A stretch of 60,659 bases of DNA. Source: Gemmatimonadota bacterium (GTDB lineage Bacteria > Gemmatimonadota > Gemmatimonadetes > Longimicrobiales > Gaopeijiaceae). Positions within the stretch are counted from its first letter, which is position 1. Each line of letters opens with the position of its first letter. The notes beneath the pieces are model-generated. The model searched no databases. It saw only the letters and a program-made list of their open reading frames with translations, and was not told where the DNA came from. The stretch spans positions 1 through 60,659 of the forward strand of contig JAJDNC010000149.1 in assembly GCA_022340865.1 (NCBI GenBank). The letters are read 5' to 3'. The position numbers and the translations under genes are program-made. Below, one piece after another: positions 51,751-60,346 of the stretch.

Positions 51751-52836
51751 ATGAGCCGCACGCTCTTCCTCGTCGCAGGCGCAGCCCTCGTCACCCTCAC
51801 CTCCGGATGCGGCTCACCCAAGGGCGCCGCCAGCTCCGCCGCCGCCACGGCCCAGGCCGCCGCGGTGGCGACCGCACCGTACAACCTCGTCACCACCATT
51901 CCCGTGGGCGGGGAGGGATTCTGGGACTACCTGTCCGAGGACACCGTGGCGCACCGGCTCTACGTGAGCCACGGCACGAAGGTGGTGGTCATCGACATGC
52001 AGGGGGACAGCGTGGTGGGCGCCATCGACTCGCTCCCCGGGGTCCACGGCCTCGCTGTGGCCCACGACCTGGGCAAGGGCTTCGCCAGCGACGGCCGGGA
52101 GAACAAGGTGGCCGTGGTCGATCTGTCCACGCTTCAGGTGACGTCCCGGGTGGACGTCGGCGAGAACCCCGACGGCATCATCTACCTGCCGGACCGGCGC
52201 GAGGTGTACGCCTTCAACGGTCGGGGCAACTCCGCCTCGGTCGTCGATGCGGTGAAGGACGCCGTCGTGGCCACGATCCCGCTGCCGGGCAAGCCTGAGT
52301 TCGCCGTCTACGACCCCGAAGCCGGGCGCGTCTACAACAACATCGAGGACAAGAGCGAGATCGCCGTCATCGACGTCCGGACCCACCAGGTGGTCGCCGT
52401 CTGGCCCGTCGCTCCGGGGGAATCCCCGTCCGGGCTCGCCATCGACCTCGCCCATCACCGCCTGTTCACCGTGTGCGACAACGGGATGATGGTCATGCTG
52501 GACAGCTCCACCGGCACCGTGGTGGGCACGGTGCCCATCGGTGAGGGTCCGGATGCCGCCCGCTTCGATCCGGGGACGCAGCTCGCCTTCAGCTCCAACG
52601 GCGAGGGCAACGTGACCATCGCCCACCTGGACTCTCCGGACAGCCTCAGGGTGGTCCAGACGCTGGAGACGACGCCCTCGGCCCGCACGATGACGCTGGA
52701 CCCCACCACGCACCGGATCTACCTGTCCGCCGCGGACATGGAGGCGCCCACCGCCGCGGACTCCGCCGCCGGGCGCAGGCGTCCGCGCATGGTCGCGGGC
52801 TCGTTCCGGGTCCTGGTGTTCGCACCGGAGAAGTAG
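51751..52836 (+). CDS. YncE-like beta-propeller lipoprotein
   Basis: A 361-residue protein with a lipoprotein signal (lipobox LTSGC, Cys20) and an Ala-rich linker to about 42. The rest is a seven-bladed YVTN/YncE-type propeller with blades such as HRLYVSHGTKVVVIDMQGDSVVGAI, NKVAVVDLSTLQVTSRVDVG and SASVVDAVKDAVVATIPL. Such proteins bind ligands or metals, or act as redox or quinoprotein accessories; no specific function is clear. GGAGACGG lies before the ATG. It is flanked by short gaps and is probably monocistronic. Confidence 0.85.
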   Translation: MSRTLFLVAGAALVTLTSGCGSPKGAASSAAATAQAAAVATAPYNLVTTIPVGGEGFWDYLSEDTVAHRLYVSHGTKVVVIDMQGDSVVGAIDSLPGVHGLAVAHDLGKGFASDGRENKVAVVDLSTLQVTSRVDVGENPDGIIYLPDRREVYAFNGRGNSASVVDAVKDAVVATIPLPGKPEFAVYDPEAGRVYNNIEDKSEIAVIDVRTHQVVAVWPVAPGESPSGLAIDLAHHRLFTVCDNGMMVMLDSSTGTVVGTVPIGEGPDAARFDPGTQLAFSSNGEGNVTIAHLDSPDSLRVVQTLETTPSARTMTLDPTTHRIYLSAADMEAPTAADSAAGRRRPRMVAGSFRVLVFAPEK

Positions 52837-52898
52837 CCACGAGGGGTCGTTTCCGTCAGAATAGCTCCCGGACGGGACCCCAACAGCTCGGAGTCTGC

Positions 52899-54152
52899 AT
52901 GCAACCCCCGCGTGATCACGCGGTCCGTGGCCGCCACTGGAAGCTCGTCGCGCTGGTCGCGCTGGTCGCCATCGCGTTTCTCCTTCCGGTGGTCCCGCCG
53001 GTGGTCTCGGTGGTCACCGGCGCGCCCGTACCGGGCGTATCGCTGGTGTACCCCCTCCCGTACCTGCTCCTCGCGCCGATCTGCAGCATCTGGGACGCGT
53101 TGACGGCGCTGTCGCTGACGCAGCACTTCGCGGTACTGGGCGTCACGTTCACGCTGTACGTCCTCTGGCGCGTCTTCCGGCTGCGCAAGCCGGAGCGCAG
53201 GCACGGCTTCCTCTTCACGCCGTTGCTGGAGCTCGGCTGGCTCGCGGTGTTCCTCGTGTGCCTCGTGGGCTTCTACGCGGTGGGCATCCTCGTGCCTCGG
53301 CCCATGGCGCGGCTGCACGTGGCCGATCCCGACGTGCTGGTGGTGGACTTCCACAGCCACACCAGCATGTCCCACGACGGACGCAAGAGCTTCACCGCGC
53401 AGCGGAACCGTGCCTGGCATCACGGGGCGGGCTTCGACGTGGCGTACATCACCGACCACGACAGCATACGGGCCGGGGTGGAGGCCGCCACCCGGAATCC
53501 CCCACTTGCCGGAGACGGTACGCTCCTGTTTCCCGGGAGGGAGGTGGTCTACCGGGGGATGCACGTCGTGGTGCTGGGCACCTTCGACCCCCGCACCCGG
53601 ACCTCCCCCACCGATCCGTGTGGTCCGTGGCCCGTGGTCATCGGCACGATCCCCGGGAACCTGAACCGAGTGCCCGCGGCGGAGTGCCCCGGCCCCGACC
53701 ATGGAGGAGGAGTCTCGGCCATCGAGCTTCTGGATGCGGCGCCCAAGGGCCTCGACGAGAGCGACCGGAGCCGCGCGCGCATCCTCCACATCGCCGACAG
53801 CCTCCACGTCGCGGTGGTGGCCGACTCCGACAACCACGGATGGGGGAGCACCGCCGTCGGGTGGAGCCTCATGAGGATCCCGGGCTGGCGGGACATGACC
53901 CCCGACTCGCTGAACGCCACGATCAAGGAGACGATCCGCTCCCGGGCGCGGGACGCCGTGCAGGTGGTGGCGCTGCGCAGACCCAGGAAGGCCCCCGACG
54001 ACGTGTGGGCGGCGGTGCCCCCGGTGTTCATGCCCCAGCGCTTCATCTCGAGGCTCAGCCGCGCCGAGCGGCTCTCGTGGCTCGTGTGGATCGCGGTGGC
54101 GTTCTGGCTCGGGGAGATGGTGTCCAGGCGCCGGCGGCGGGCCTCCGGATGA
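52899..54152 (+). CDS. Membrane-anchored PHP-domain phosphoesterase
   Basis: A 417-residue protein. Residues about 14-130 hold three or four transmembrane segments, and a last one lies near 393-410. Between them, on one side of the membrane, is a PHP-type metal-dependent domain with HSHTSMSHDG (His152 and His154), TDHD at 185-188, a PGREVVYRGMHVV strand and DSDNHGWGS later. PHP enzymes hydrolyse phosphoesters. The substrate is unknown. It is followed 16 bases later by the two-component genes, and may be part of the same operon and stress response. Confidence 0.8.
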   Translation: MQPPRDHAVRGRHWKLVALVALVAIAFLLPVVPPVVSVVTGAPVPGVSLVYPLPYLLLAPICSIWDALTALSLTQHFAVLGVTFTLYVLWRVFRLRKPERRHGFLFTPLLELGWLAVFLVCLVGFYAVGILVPRPMARLHVADPDVLVVDFHSHTSMSHDGRKSFTAQRNRAWHHGAGFDVAYITDHDSIRAGVEAATRNPPLAGDGTLLFPGREVVYRGMHVVVLGTFDPRTRTSPTDPCGPWPVVIGTIPGNLNRVPAAECPGPDHGGGVSAIELLDAAPKGLDESDRSRARILHIADSLHVAVVADSDNHGWGSTAVGWSLMRIPGWRDMTPDSLNATIKETIRSRARDAVQVVALRRPRKAPDDVWAAVPPVFMPQRFISRLSRAERLSWLVWIAVAFWLGEMVSRRRRRASG

Positions 54153-54168
54153 GCTCGGGAGCCCCCTG

Positions 54169-54837
54169 ATGCGCGTTCTTCTCATCGAGGACGACGGCGA
54201 GCTGGCTCGCCTCATCGAGAAGGGGCTCTCCGAGCGCGGCATGCGTGTCACCCGGGCACGGGACGCGCGCGAGGGACTGTCATGCATGACGACGGGCGAG
54301 CACGACGCCGTCGTGCTGGACGTCATGCTTCCGGGCGGCGACGGCTTCGCGCTGTGCGCCGAGGCCCGACGCCGTCAGGTCCATACGCCGGTGCTCATGC
54401 TCACCGCGCGCTCGGCGGTGGAGGACCGCGTGCGTGGCCTGGACGCGGGAGCCGACGACTATCTAGCCAAGCCCTTCGCGTTTCCGGAGCTCGTGGCACG
54501 CCTGCGGGCCCTTGCCCGTCGGCCTCCGGGGCTGGTGGACGATGTGTGCACGTTCGCGGACCTGGAGGTGAACCTGCGAACCCACCGGGTGCGTCGCGCG
54601 GGCAGAGCCATCAGGCTCACCTCCATGGAGTGGCGCCTCCTGGAGTTCTTCGTTCGCAACGCGGGCACGGTGGTGGATCGCGGGGTGATCACCGCGTACG
54701 TCTGGGACGACAATCACGACCCCCTGAGCAACATGCTGGAAGTCCTGGTGAGCCGGCTGCGGCGCAAGCTCGACGACGGCTTCGAGCCCCGCCTCATCGA
54801 GACCATCCGCGGTGCGGGATACCGGTTCGGTCCGTGA
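54169..54837 (+). CDS. OmpR-family response regulator
   Basis: A 222-residue regulator. The receiver domain covers 1-118 with EDD at 7-9, phosphoacceptor Asp51 in VVLDVMLPG, and Lys101 in LAKPF. The winged-helix DNA-binding domain covers about 128-222 with RAIRLTSMEWRLLEFFVRN and the C-terminal ETIRGAGYRF typical of OmpR/PhoB. It is coupled by a GTGA overlap to the sensor kinase. Confidence 0.96.
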   Translation: MRVLLIEDDGELARLIEKGLSERGMRVTRARDAREGLSCMTTGEHDAVVLDVMLPGGDGFALCAEARRRQVHTPVLMLTARSAVEDRVRGLDAGADDYLAKPFAFPELVARLRALARRPPGLVDDVCTFADLEVNLRTHRVRRAGRAIRLTSMEWRLLEFFVRNAGTVVDRGVITAYVWDDNHDPLSNMLEVLVSRLRRKLDDGFEPRLIETIRGAGYRFGP

Positions 54838-56093
54838 CGTCTCCGCTCACCCGGCTGCGCCGCCGCCTCACCCTGTGGTACGTGGGCATCTTCGCCCTGA
54901 TCCTGCTGGCGTTCGGTGCGGTCACCTACGAGATCGTCGTACACCAGGTGGACCGGGCCCTGGACCGATCGCTCATGGCGACGGTGGACGCCACGGCGGC
55001 GCTCATCGAGGAAGCGGACTCCGGCGCCGAGCCCACGCCCGTACCGGTGGTGACGCCGGGCCGGAGGGTATGGGTACTCAACCAGGACCTCACGGAGACG
55101 GGCTACTCGTCGACGCCGGCCGAGCCGTGGGTGCTGGACGCGGCACGGCGTGCCTTCGCCCACGGCACGGCCAGGGCGGGAGGAGAGACGCCCCAGGACC
55201 GCATCTTCCGGCTTCGGGCCCGGGCGGTCACGCTCCCCGACGGCAGGAGGATCGCGGTGTTGGCCGCCGCCGTCCTGGTGGAGATCGAGGACCAGTATCC
55301 TTCGGTCATCCTCGGCTTCGCGCTGGCCGGCCTGGCGTCGCTGGGCCTGGTGGCGCTGGGGGGCTGGCGCCTGGCCAGACGCTCCCTCGATCCCGTGGAC
55401 CGGGCCATGAGCGAGATGCGGCGCTTCATGGCCGACGCGGCCCACGAGCTGCGCACGCCGTTGGCCGTTCTCCGGGGCCACGCGGACGTGGCCCTCCAGA
55501 AGGACCGGGACGGCACGGAGTACCGGGAGGTCCTGGACGACGTCTCCCGTGAGGCGGCCCGCATGGGGGACATCGTGGAGCGTATGCTGCTTCTCGCCCG
55601 GGCGGAGGCGGGAGACTGGCCCACGGCACGGGAGTCGCTCTTCCTGGATGACGTCGTTCTGGACGTCGGCAACGCCGGGCGAGCTCTCGGGGGCTCCCGC
55701 GGCGTCCGCATCGAGGTCGGCGACCTGGACGAGGCGCCGGTGCGGGGAGACCCGGCGCTCCTGCGGCAGCTTCTCATGGCGTTCGTGGACAACGCCGTGA
55801 AGTTCTCCCCCGACGGTGGCACCGTGCGCCTCTCGCTGGTCCGGCAGGGAGACATGTGTGTGGCGACCGTGGAGGACGAGGGCCCGGGCATACCCGACGA
55901 AGCGCGACCCCACGTGTTCGAGCGCTTCTACCGGGCCGACGCCGCCCGTCCCCGACAGCAGGGCGCCGGTCTCGGCCTCGCCATCGCCGAATGGATCGCC
56001 GAGCTGCACGGGGGCAGCGTCGCCCTGGGCACCCGGGACGGGGGCGGGACGCGCGCGGCGGTGACGCTTCCCCTCGAGCTCGGCCAGAGCTGA
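54834..56093 (+). CDS. Sensor histidine kinase, partner of the OmpR-type regulator
   Basis: A 419-residue kinase with two transmembrane segments (about 13-33 and 162-183) framing a periplasmic sensing region of about 130 residues. No recognised sensor fold was seen. The H box is AAHELRTPL with His204, the N box DNAVKFSP near 322, and the G boxes DEGPGIP and GAGLGLAIAEW follow. No HAMP domain is obvious. The GTG overlaps the regulator stop. Confidence 0.94.
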   Translation: MTSPLTRLRRRLTLWYVGIFALILLAFGAVTYEIVVHQVDRALDRSLMATVDATAALIEEADSGAEPTPVPVVTPGRRVWVLNQDLTETGYSSTPAEPWVLDAARRAFAHGTARAGGETPQDRIFRLRARAVTLPDGRRIAVLAAAVLVEIEDQYPSVILGFALAGLASLGLVALGGWRLARRSLDPVDRAMSEMRRFMADAAHELRTPLAVLRGHADVALQKDRDGTEYREVLDDVSREAARMGDIVERMLLLARAEAGDWPTARESLFLDDVVLDVGNAGRALGGSRGVRIEVGDLDEAPVRGDPALLRQLLMAFVDNAVKFSPDGGTVRLSLVRQGDMCVATVEDEGPGIPDEARPHVFERFYRADAARPRQQGAGLGLAIAEWIAELHGGSVALGTRDGGGTRAAVTLPLELGQS

Positions 56094-56124
56094 GGAGAGG
56101 CGATCAAGGGCGGCGTGCGTCCCC

Positions 56125-56919
56125 TCAGCCGAGGAGCTCCCGCATCTCCTCCGCGAGCGCCGCCGTGCTGGCGGCCAGCAGCGCATGCTCCCCCAGCTCG
56201 AGGGGAGAGCCGTCGAGCTTCGTGATCACGCCTCCGGCCTCCTCGACGATGACCCAGCCGGCGGCGAAGTCCCAGGGGCTGAGAACGAGCTCCCAGAACC
56301 CGTCCAGGGAGCCCTGGGCCACGTAGCAGAGGTCCATGGCGGCGGAGCCGGCCCGGCGGATGCCCGCCGAGTTCCTGAGCACGCGATCGAGCTGCCCCAG
56401 GAAATGCGGGAGGCGATCCAGCAGCTTGAAGGGAAAGCCGGTCCCCAGCAGCGCGTCCCTCAGCTTCCGTGAAGGTGAGACGCGGATGGGATGTCCGCCC
56501 CTGAACGCGCCCTCCCCCCGGACACCCCACCAGCGCTCGCCGGTGGCACTGCTCACCACCGCGCCCACCACCGGGCGCCCGTCCACCGCGACCGCCACCG
56601 ACGCCGCATGCTGCGGGTGCCCATGGAGGAAGTTCGACGTGCCGTCGAGGGGGTCGATCACCCAGAGGGGCGAGCCGTCCCACGCCGCCAGACGCTCCTC
56701 GAGAGGGCGTTCGTCCTCCTCCGCCAGCACGCGATGGTCGGGATGGCGTGCCCGGATCACGTCCACGGCGGCACGCTGGGCGTCGAAGTCGGTCGCCGAC
56801 ACGTAGTCGGCGCGGCCCTTCTCCGACGCCCCCTCCAGGACGACGCGGCCGCGGTCCCGGCGGTGGACGGCGGCCGCGGCGTCGGCGGCCTCGAGGGCAG
56901 TGCTCAGGAGTGGGTTCAC
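56125..56919 (-). CDS. Inositol monophosphatase family protein
   Basis: A 264-residue metal-dependent phosphatase with DPLDGTSNF at 89-97, a Glu pair (LAEED) at 67-68, and WDFAAG near 219-224. Bacterial relatives include SuhB, CysQ and inositol-1-phosphatase; the sequence alone does not choose between them. It starts at GTG and is divergent from trpS, with a palindrome between the two starts. Confidence 0.92.
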   Translation of the reverse strand: MNPLLSTALEAADAAAAVHRRDRGRVVLEGASEKGRADYVSATDFDAQRAAVDVIRARHPDHRVLAEEDERPLEERLAAWDGSPLWVIDPLDGTSNFLHGHPQHAASVAVAVDGRPVVGAVVSSATGERWWGVRGEGAFRGGHPIRVSPSRKLRDALLGTGFPFKLLDRLPHFLGQLDRVLRNSAGIRRAGSAAMDLCYVAQGSLDGFWELVLSPWDFAAGWVIVEEAGGVITKLDGSPLELGEHALLAASTAALAEEMRELLG

Positions 56920-56975
56920 GGTGTACGTCGCGGACGCGGAGTGGGGATGAAAGGGTCCCGTGCCCCGGTGGGGCG

Positions 56976-56988
56976 CGCTAATTTAGCG
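56976..56988. promoter_or_regulatory. Palindrome CGCTAATTTAGCG with -10-like TAATTT between the phosphatase gene and trpS
   Basis: CGCTAA and TTAGCG form a perfect six-base inverted repeat around one base. The TAATTT inside it (56979-56984) fits the window's -10 pattern and would give trpS a leader of about 75 bases. It could be both promoter and operator. Confidence 0.45.
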
Positions 56989-57065
56989 GACCTTCACCAA
57001 CCCCGAACCCTGTCCAATCAAACCGGCGGACCCCGGAGCGGGCGTCCCCAGTCACGGATCGGTCG

Positions 57066-58082
57066 ATGAGCGACGGCACCACCACACCAGGCAGGAAGAG
57101 GATCTTCAGCGGCATGCAGCCCTCCGGAGAGGCCCATCTGGGCAACTATCTGGGGGCGCTCAAGCGCTGGGTGGACATGCAGGACGAGTACGACTGCATC
57201 TGGTGCATCGTGGACGACCACGCCATCACGTCGGGGCTCGCGCCGAAGGAGCTGCCGGGGAACGTCTTCGACCTCGCGGTGAGCTTCCTCGCGGTGGGTC
57301 TCGACCCCGAGCGCGCCATCATCTTCGTGCAGTCGGACGTGCACGAGCACACCGAGCTGGCCTGGCTCCTCAACGCGGTGACGCCGAAGGGCGACCTGGA
57401 GCGCATGACCCAGTACAAGGAGAAGGCACAGCGCTTCGAGTCGGTGCCGGCGGGAATCCTCAACTACCCCATCCTGCAGGCGGCGGACATCCTGATCTAC
57501 AAGGCCGACGCCGTGCCGGTGGGTGAGGACCAGCGCCAGCACCTGGAGCTCACCAGGGACATCGCCAGGAAGTTCAACGCCGCCTACGGCGACACCTTCC
57601 CGGAGCCGGAGGCCCTCATCGGCGACGCCGGCAAGATCCTGGGCCTGGACGGCGACGCCAAGATGAGCAAGTCGGTGGGCAACACCGTCAGGCTCCTGGC
57701 GGAGCCGGACGAGATATGGGAGCGCGTGCGCACGGCCGTCACCGACCCGCAGCGGGTGCGCCGCACCGACCCCGGTCGCCCCGAGGTGTGCAACGTCTAC
57801 AGCCTGCACAAGTTCTTCGCCGACGAGGCCACGGTGGCGGACGTCGCCGCGCAGTGTCGGGCCGCCACCCGGGGATGCGTGGACTGCAAGAAGATCCTGG
57901 CGGACAACATCGCGACGACGTTCGCCCCCTTCCGGGAGCGGGCGGCGCACTTCCGTGCACACCCCGACGAGGTACGGCGCACCCTGGACGAGGGGGCGCG
58001 GAAGGCCCGGGCCATCGCCGCGGAGACCATGGCGGAGGTGCGCCGGAAGATGGGGCTCCGTTGGCGCGACGGGCTCGGCTAG
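57066..58082 (+). CDS. trpS: Tryptophanyl-tRNA synthetase
   Basis: A 338-residue class I synthetase that charges tRNA-Trp. The HIGH-type motif is AHLGNYLGAL (His24) and the KMSKS loop is intact at 199-203. QPSGEAHLGN, GILNYPILQAADIL and VGEDQRQHLELTRDIA are typical. Upstream region includes a palindromic TAATTT element; no Shine-Dalgarno sequence of note is present before the ATG at 57066. Confidence 0.96.
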   Translation: MSDGTTTPGRKRIFSGMQPSGEAHLGNYLGALKRWVDMQDEYDCIWCIVDDHAITSGLAPKELPGNVFDLAVSFLAVGLDPERAIIFVQSDVHEHTELAWLLNAVTPKGDLERMTQYKEKAQRFESVPAGILNYPILQAADILIYKADAVPVGEDQRQHLELTRDIARKFNAAYGDTFPEPEALIGDAGKILGLDGDAKMSKSVGNTVRLLAEPDEIWERVRTAVTDPQRVRRTDPGRPEVCNVYSLHKFFADEATVADVAAQCRAATRGCVDCKKILADNIATTFAPFRERAAHFRAHPDEVRRTLDEGARKARAIAAETMAEVRRKMGLRWRDGLG

Positions 58083-58176
58083 GACGGCGCGGTTGACGGC
58101 CTCGGGGGTGGGTGGGGCGGCGGGGGAGCTGCGGGCCCCGAGAACGCTTTGATGTCGCCCGCACCGGCCGGCGGGC

Positions 58177-58182
58177 TATCTT
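58177..58182 (+). promoter_or_regulatory. Candidate -10 element (TATCTT) for the PilT-type gene
   Basis: TATCTT in the context GGGCTATCTTAGC lies about 32 bases before the ATG. It would give a short leader containing the GGAGG site. Confidence 0.4.
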
Positions 58183-58214
58183 AGCTTCAGTGCCATCTGC
58201 ATGGAGGATCTGCC

Positions 58215-59348
58215 ATGGACGAGCTGTTCAAGGCCGCCATCGACCGCGGGGCCAGCGACATCCACATCAAGTCCGGCGACGTGATCCGCGCCCGTATCCA
58301 GGGCGAGCTGATGCCGTTGACGCAACAGCGGCTGTCGCCCGAGCAGGTGAAGGGAATCGCCATGAAGCTGATCCCCCACGAGGAGGATCGGCAGGGCTTC
58401 GACAGGATGATGGACTACGACTGCTCCTGGGGCCTCACGGGGGTCGGCCGGTTCCGGGTGAATATCCTCAAGCAGCGGGGGACGCCCATGATCGTCATGC
58501 GCGTCATCCCGTTCGACGTCCCCACCATCGAGGACCTCGGGCTGCCCCCCACCATCGAGAAGATCGCCCACCACGAGCGCGGCATGATCCTGGTCACGGG
58601 CGTCACGGGGGCCGGCAAGAGCTCGACGATGGCGGCGATGGTCAACTGGATCAACCAGCACAAGAGCCTGCACGTCGTCACGCTGGAGAATCCCATCGAG
58701 TTCCTGCACCGGGACAACCGGTGCTCCATCACGCAGCGCGACGTCGGCACCGACACCGACTCCTTCACCACGGGCCTCCGCGCGGTGCTGCGTCAGGACC
58801 CCGACATCATCCTCATCGGCGAGATGCGCGACAAGACCACCATCGAGACCGCGCTCAAGGCGGCGGAGACGGGGCACCTGGTGATCTCCACGCTGCACAC
58901 GAGGAACGCCGTGCAGACCATCTCCCGGATCATCGCCATGTTCGAGCCCGGCGAGCAGGAGATGATCCGGATCCGCCTCTCCGAGCAGCTCATGGCGGTC
59001 ATCAGCCAGCGGCTGATCCAGAGGAAGGCGGGCGGACGGGTGGCGGCCATGGAGATCATGCCGGTGACCGGAACCATCCGCGACTGCATCAAGGACAAGA
59101 CCCGCATCGACGAGATCAGCGAGCTCATCGAGAAGGGGAAGGACCACTACGGGTCGCAGAGCTTCGACCAGCACTTGATGGACCTGGTCAACAGCGGAGC
59201 CGTCGAGTTCGAGGTCGCCAAGTCGGCGGCGAACAACCCCGCCGACTTCGACCTGAAGATGAACATGTTCAAGGACCCCCGATCGTCGAAGGGTGGAGGT
59301 CACGACCTGAAGGAAGAGATGAGCAACATGTACGGCGGAGGCCGGTAG
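58215..59348 (+). CDS. PilT/PilU-type twitching-motility ATPase
   Basis: A 377-residue hexameric secretion ATPase of the type IV pilus retraction class. The Walker A motif is GVTGAGKSS at 129-137; LRAVLRQDPDIILIGEMRD is the Walker B and Asp-box region, ETGHLVISTLHT the His box. The C-terminus (SFDQHLMDLVNSG) is PilT/PilU-like. A GGAGG site lies before the ATG. No other pilus genes are in the window. The next gene starts five bases after its stop. Confidence 0.93.
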   Translation: MDELFKAAIDRGASDIHIKSGDVIRARIQGELMPLTQQRLSPEQVKGIAMKLIPHEEDRQGFDRMMDYDCSWGLTGVGRFRVNILKQRGTPMIVMRVIPFDVPTIEDLGLPPTIEKIAHHERGMILVTGVTGAGKSSTMAAMVNWINQHKSLHVVTLENPIEFLHRDNRCSITQRDVGTDTDSFTTGLRAVLRQDPDIILIGEMRDKTTIETALKAAETGHLVISTLHTRNAVQTISRIIAMFEPGEQEMIRIRLSEQLMAVISQRLIQRKAGGRVAAMEIMPVTGTIRDCIKDKTRIDEISELIEKGKDHYGSQSFDQHLMDLVNSGAVEFEVAKSAANNPADFDLKMNMFKDPRSSKGGGHDLKEEMSNMYGGGR

Positions 59349-59353
59349 CCTCC

Positions 59354-60259
59354 ATGGATCTCCGCGGAACGTTCCTGCCCGTGACGACGCCCTTCGACCC
59401 CGTGAGCGGCGACGTGGACGTGGTGAGCCTGCGGGCCAACCTGCGCTACTGGATGGGCCACCCCATCGCCGGGGTCCTCATTGCGGGATCGACCGGCGAG
59501 TCGGTGCTCCTGGACGACGCGGAGCTCCTCTCCATGCTGGAGGCGGCTCGGGACGTCGTGCCCGAGGGCCGCGTGCTCATCGCCGGAACGGGCGCCGAGT
59601 CCACCCGCGCCACCATCCGGAGGACGGAGGCGGCCGCCGCGGCCGGGGCCGACGCCGCGCTGGTCAAGCCGCCGGCCTACTACCGGGGGGCCATGACCCC
59701 GGAGGCGCTGGCGCGCCACTATCGCGCGGTGGCCGACGCGTCCCCGATCCCGGTGATCGTCTACCAGGTGCCGCTGCGCCTCTCCACCCTGGACCTTCCC
59801 ACCGGGCTGGTGGCCGAGCTGTCCCACCACGGGAACATCGTGGGCATCAAGGACTCGCGAGGGAAGCTGGATCTGGTGGGGGATCTGGTGGCGCAGTGCG
59901 ACCACGGCTTCCAGGTCCTGGTGGGCGCCGGATCGGTGCTCTACGGCGCCCTCGAGCTCGGAGCGGTGGGCGGCATCGTGGGGGTGGGCCTCATAGCCCC
60001 CGCGGAGGCCGCCGAGGTGAGCGTCGCCTTCTACGAGGGACGGAAGCCGGAGGCGGGCCGCGTGCAGGAGCGCATCGCGCCGGTGCACACGAAGATCGTC
60101 GGAGAGATGGGGGTGCCCGGCATCAAGGCCGCCCTCGACCTCCTGGGCCTGCACGGCGGCGCGCCCCGACCGCCCCTGGTGCCCGCGCCCGCGGCCCGCG
60201 TCGAGGAGATCCGCGGGATCCTGGAAGCCGCCGGGCTGCTGGAGACCGCGAGGGCGTAG
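59354..60259 (+). CDS. DapA-superfamily class I aldolase, possibly a 4-hydroxy-2-oxoglutarate aldolase-like enzyme
   Basis: A 301-residue TIM-barrel pyruvate-type lyase. FLPVTTPFDP, GSTGESVLL near 43-51, Tyr137 (VYQVPLR) and the Schiff-base Lys166 in VGIKDS are present. The C-terminal pattern (GVPGIKAALDLLGLHGG followed by PRPPL) resembles the mammalian-type 4-hydroxy-2-oxoglutarate aldolase and N-acetylneuraminate lyase rather than DapA, and this genome already has a true dapA in the lysine operon. The ATG follows the PilT-type gene by five bases. Confidence 0.88.
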   Translation: MDLRGTFLPVTTPFDPVSGDVDVVSLRANLRYWMGHPIAGVLIAGSTGESVLLDDAELLSMLEAARDVVPEGRVLIAGTGAESTRATIRRTEAAAAAGADAALVKPPAYYRGAMTPEALARHYRAVADASPIPVIVYQVPLRLSTLDLPTGLVAELSHHGNIVGIKDSRGKLDLVGDLVAQCDHGFQVLVGAGSVLYGALELGAVGGIVGVGLIAPAEAAEVSVAFYEGRKPEAGRVQERIAPVHTKIVGEMGVPGIKAALDLLGLHGGAPRPPLVPAPAARVEEIRGILEAAGLLETARA

Positions 60260-60317
60260 GGGCCAGCGCCGGGCAGGTCGCGGAAGCGGGTCCTCCGGGG
60301 CTCCGCGAGGTCTGCCG

Positions 60318-60339
60318 CCCGCCGCCAGTGGGCGGCGGG
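60318..60339. terminator. Bidirectional terminator-like hairpin between convergent genes
   Basis: CCCGCCGCC and GGCGGCGGG form a perfect nine-base stem with an AGTG loop in the gap between the aldolase and the DUF5916 gene. It lacks a long U-tract on either side but sits exactly where both transcripts must end. Confidence 0.6.
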
Positions 60340-60346
60340 TTCCCCC

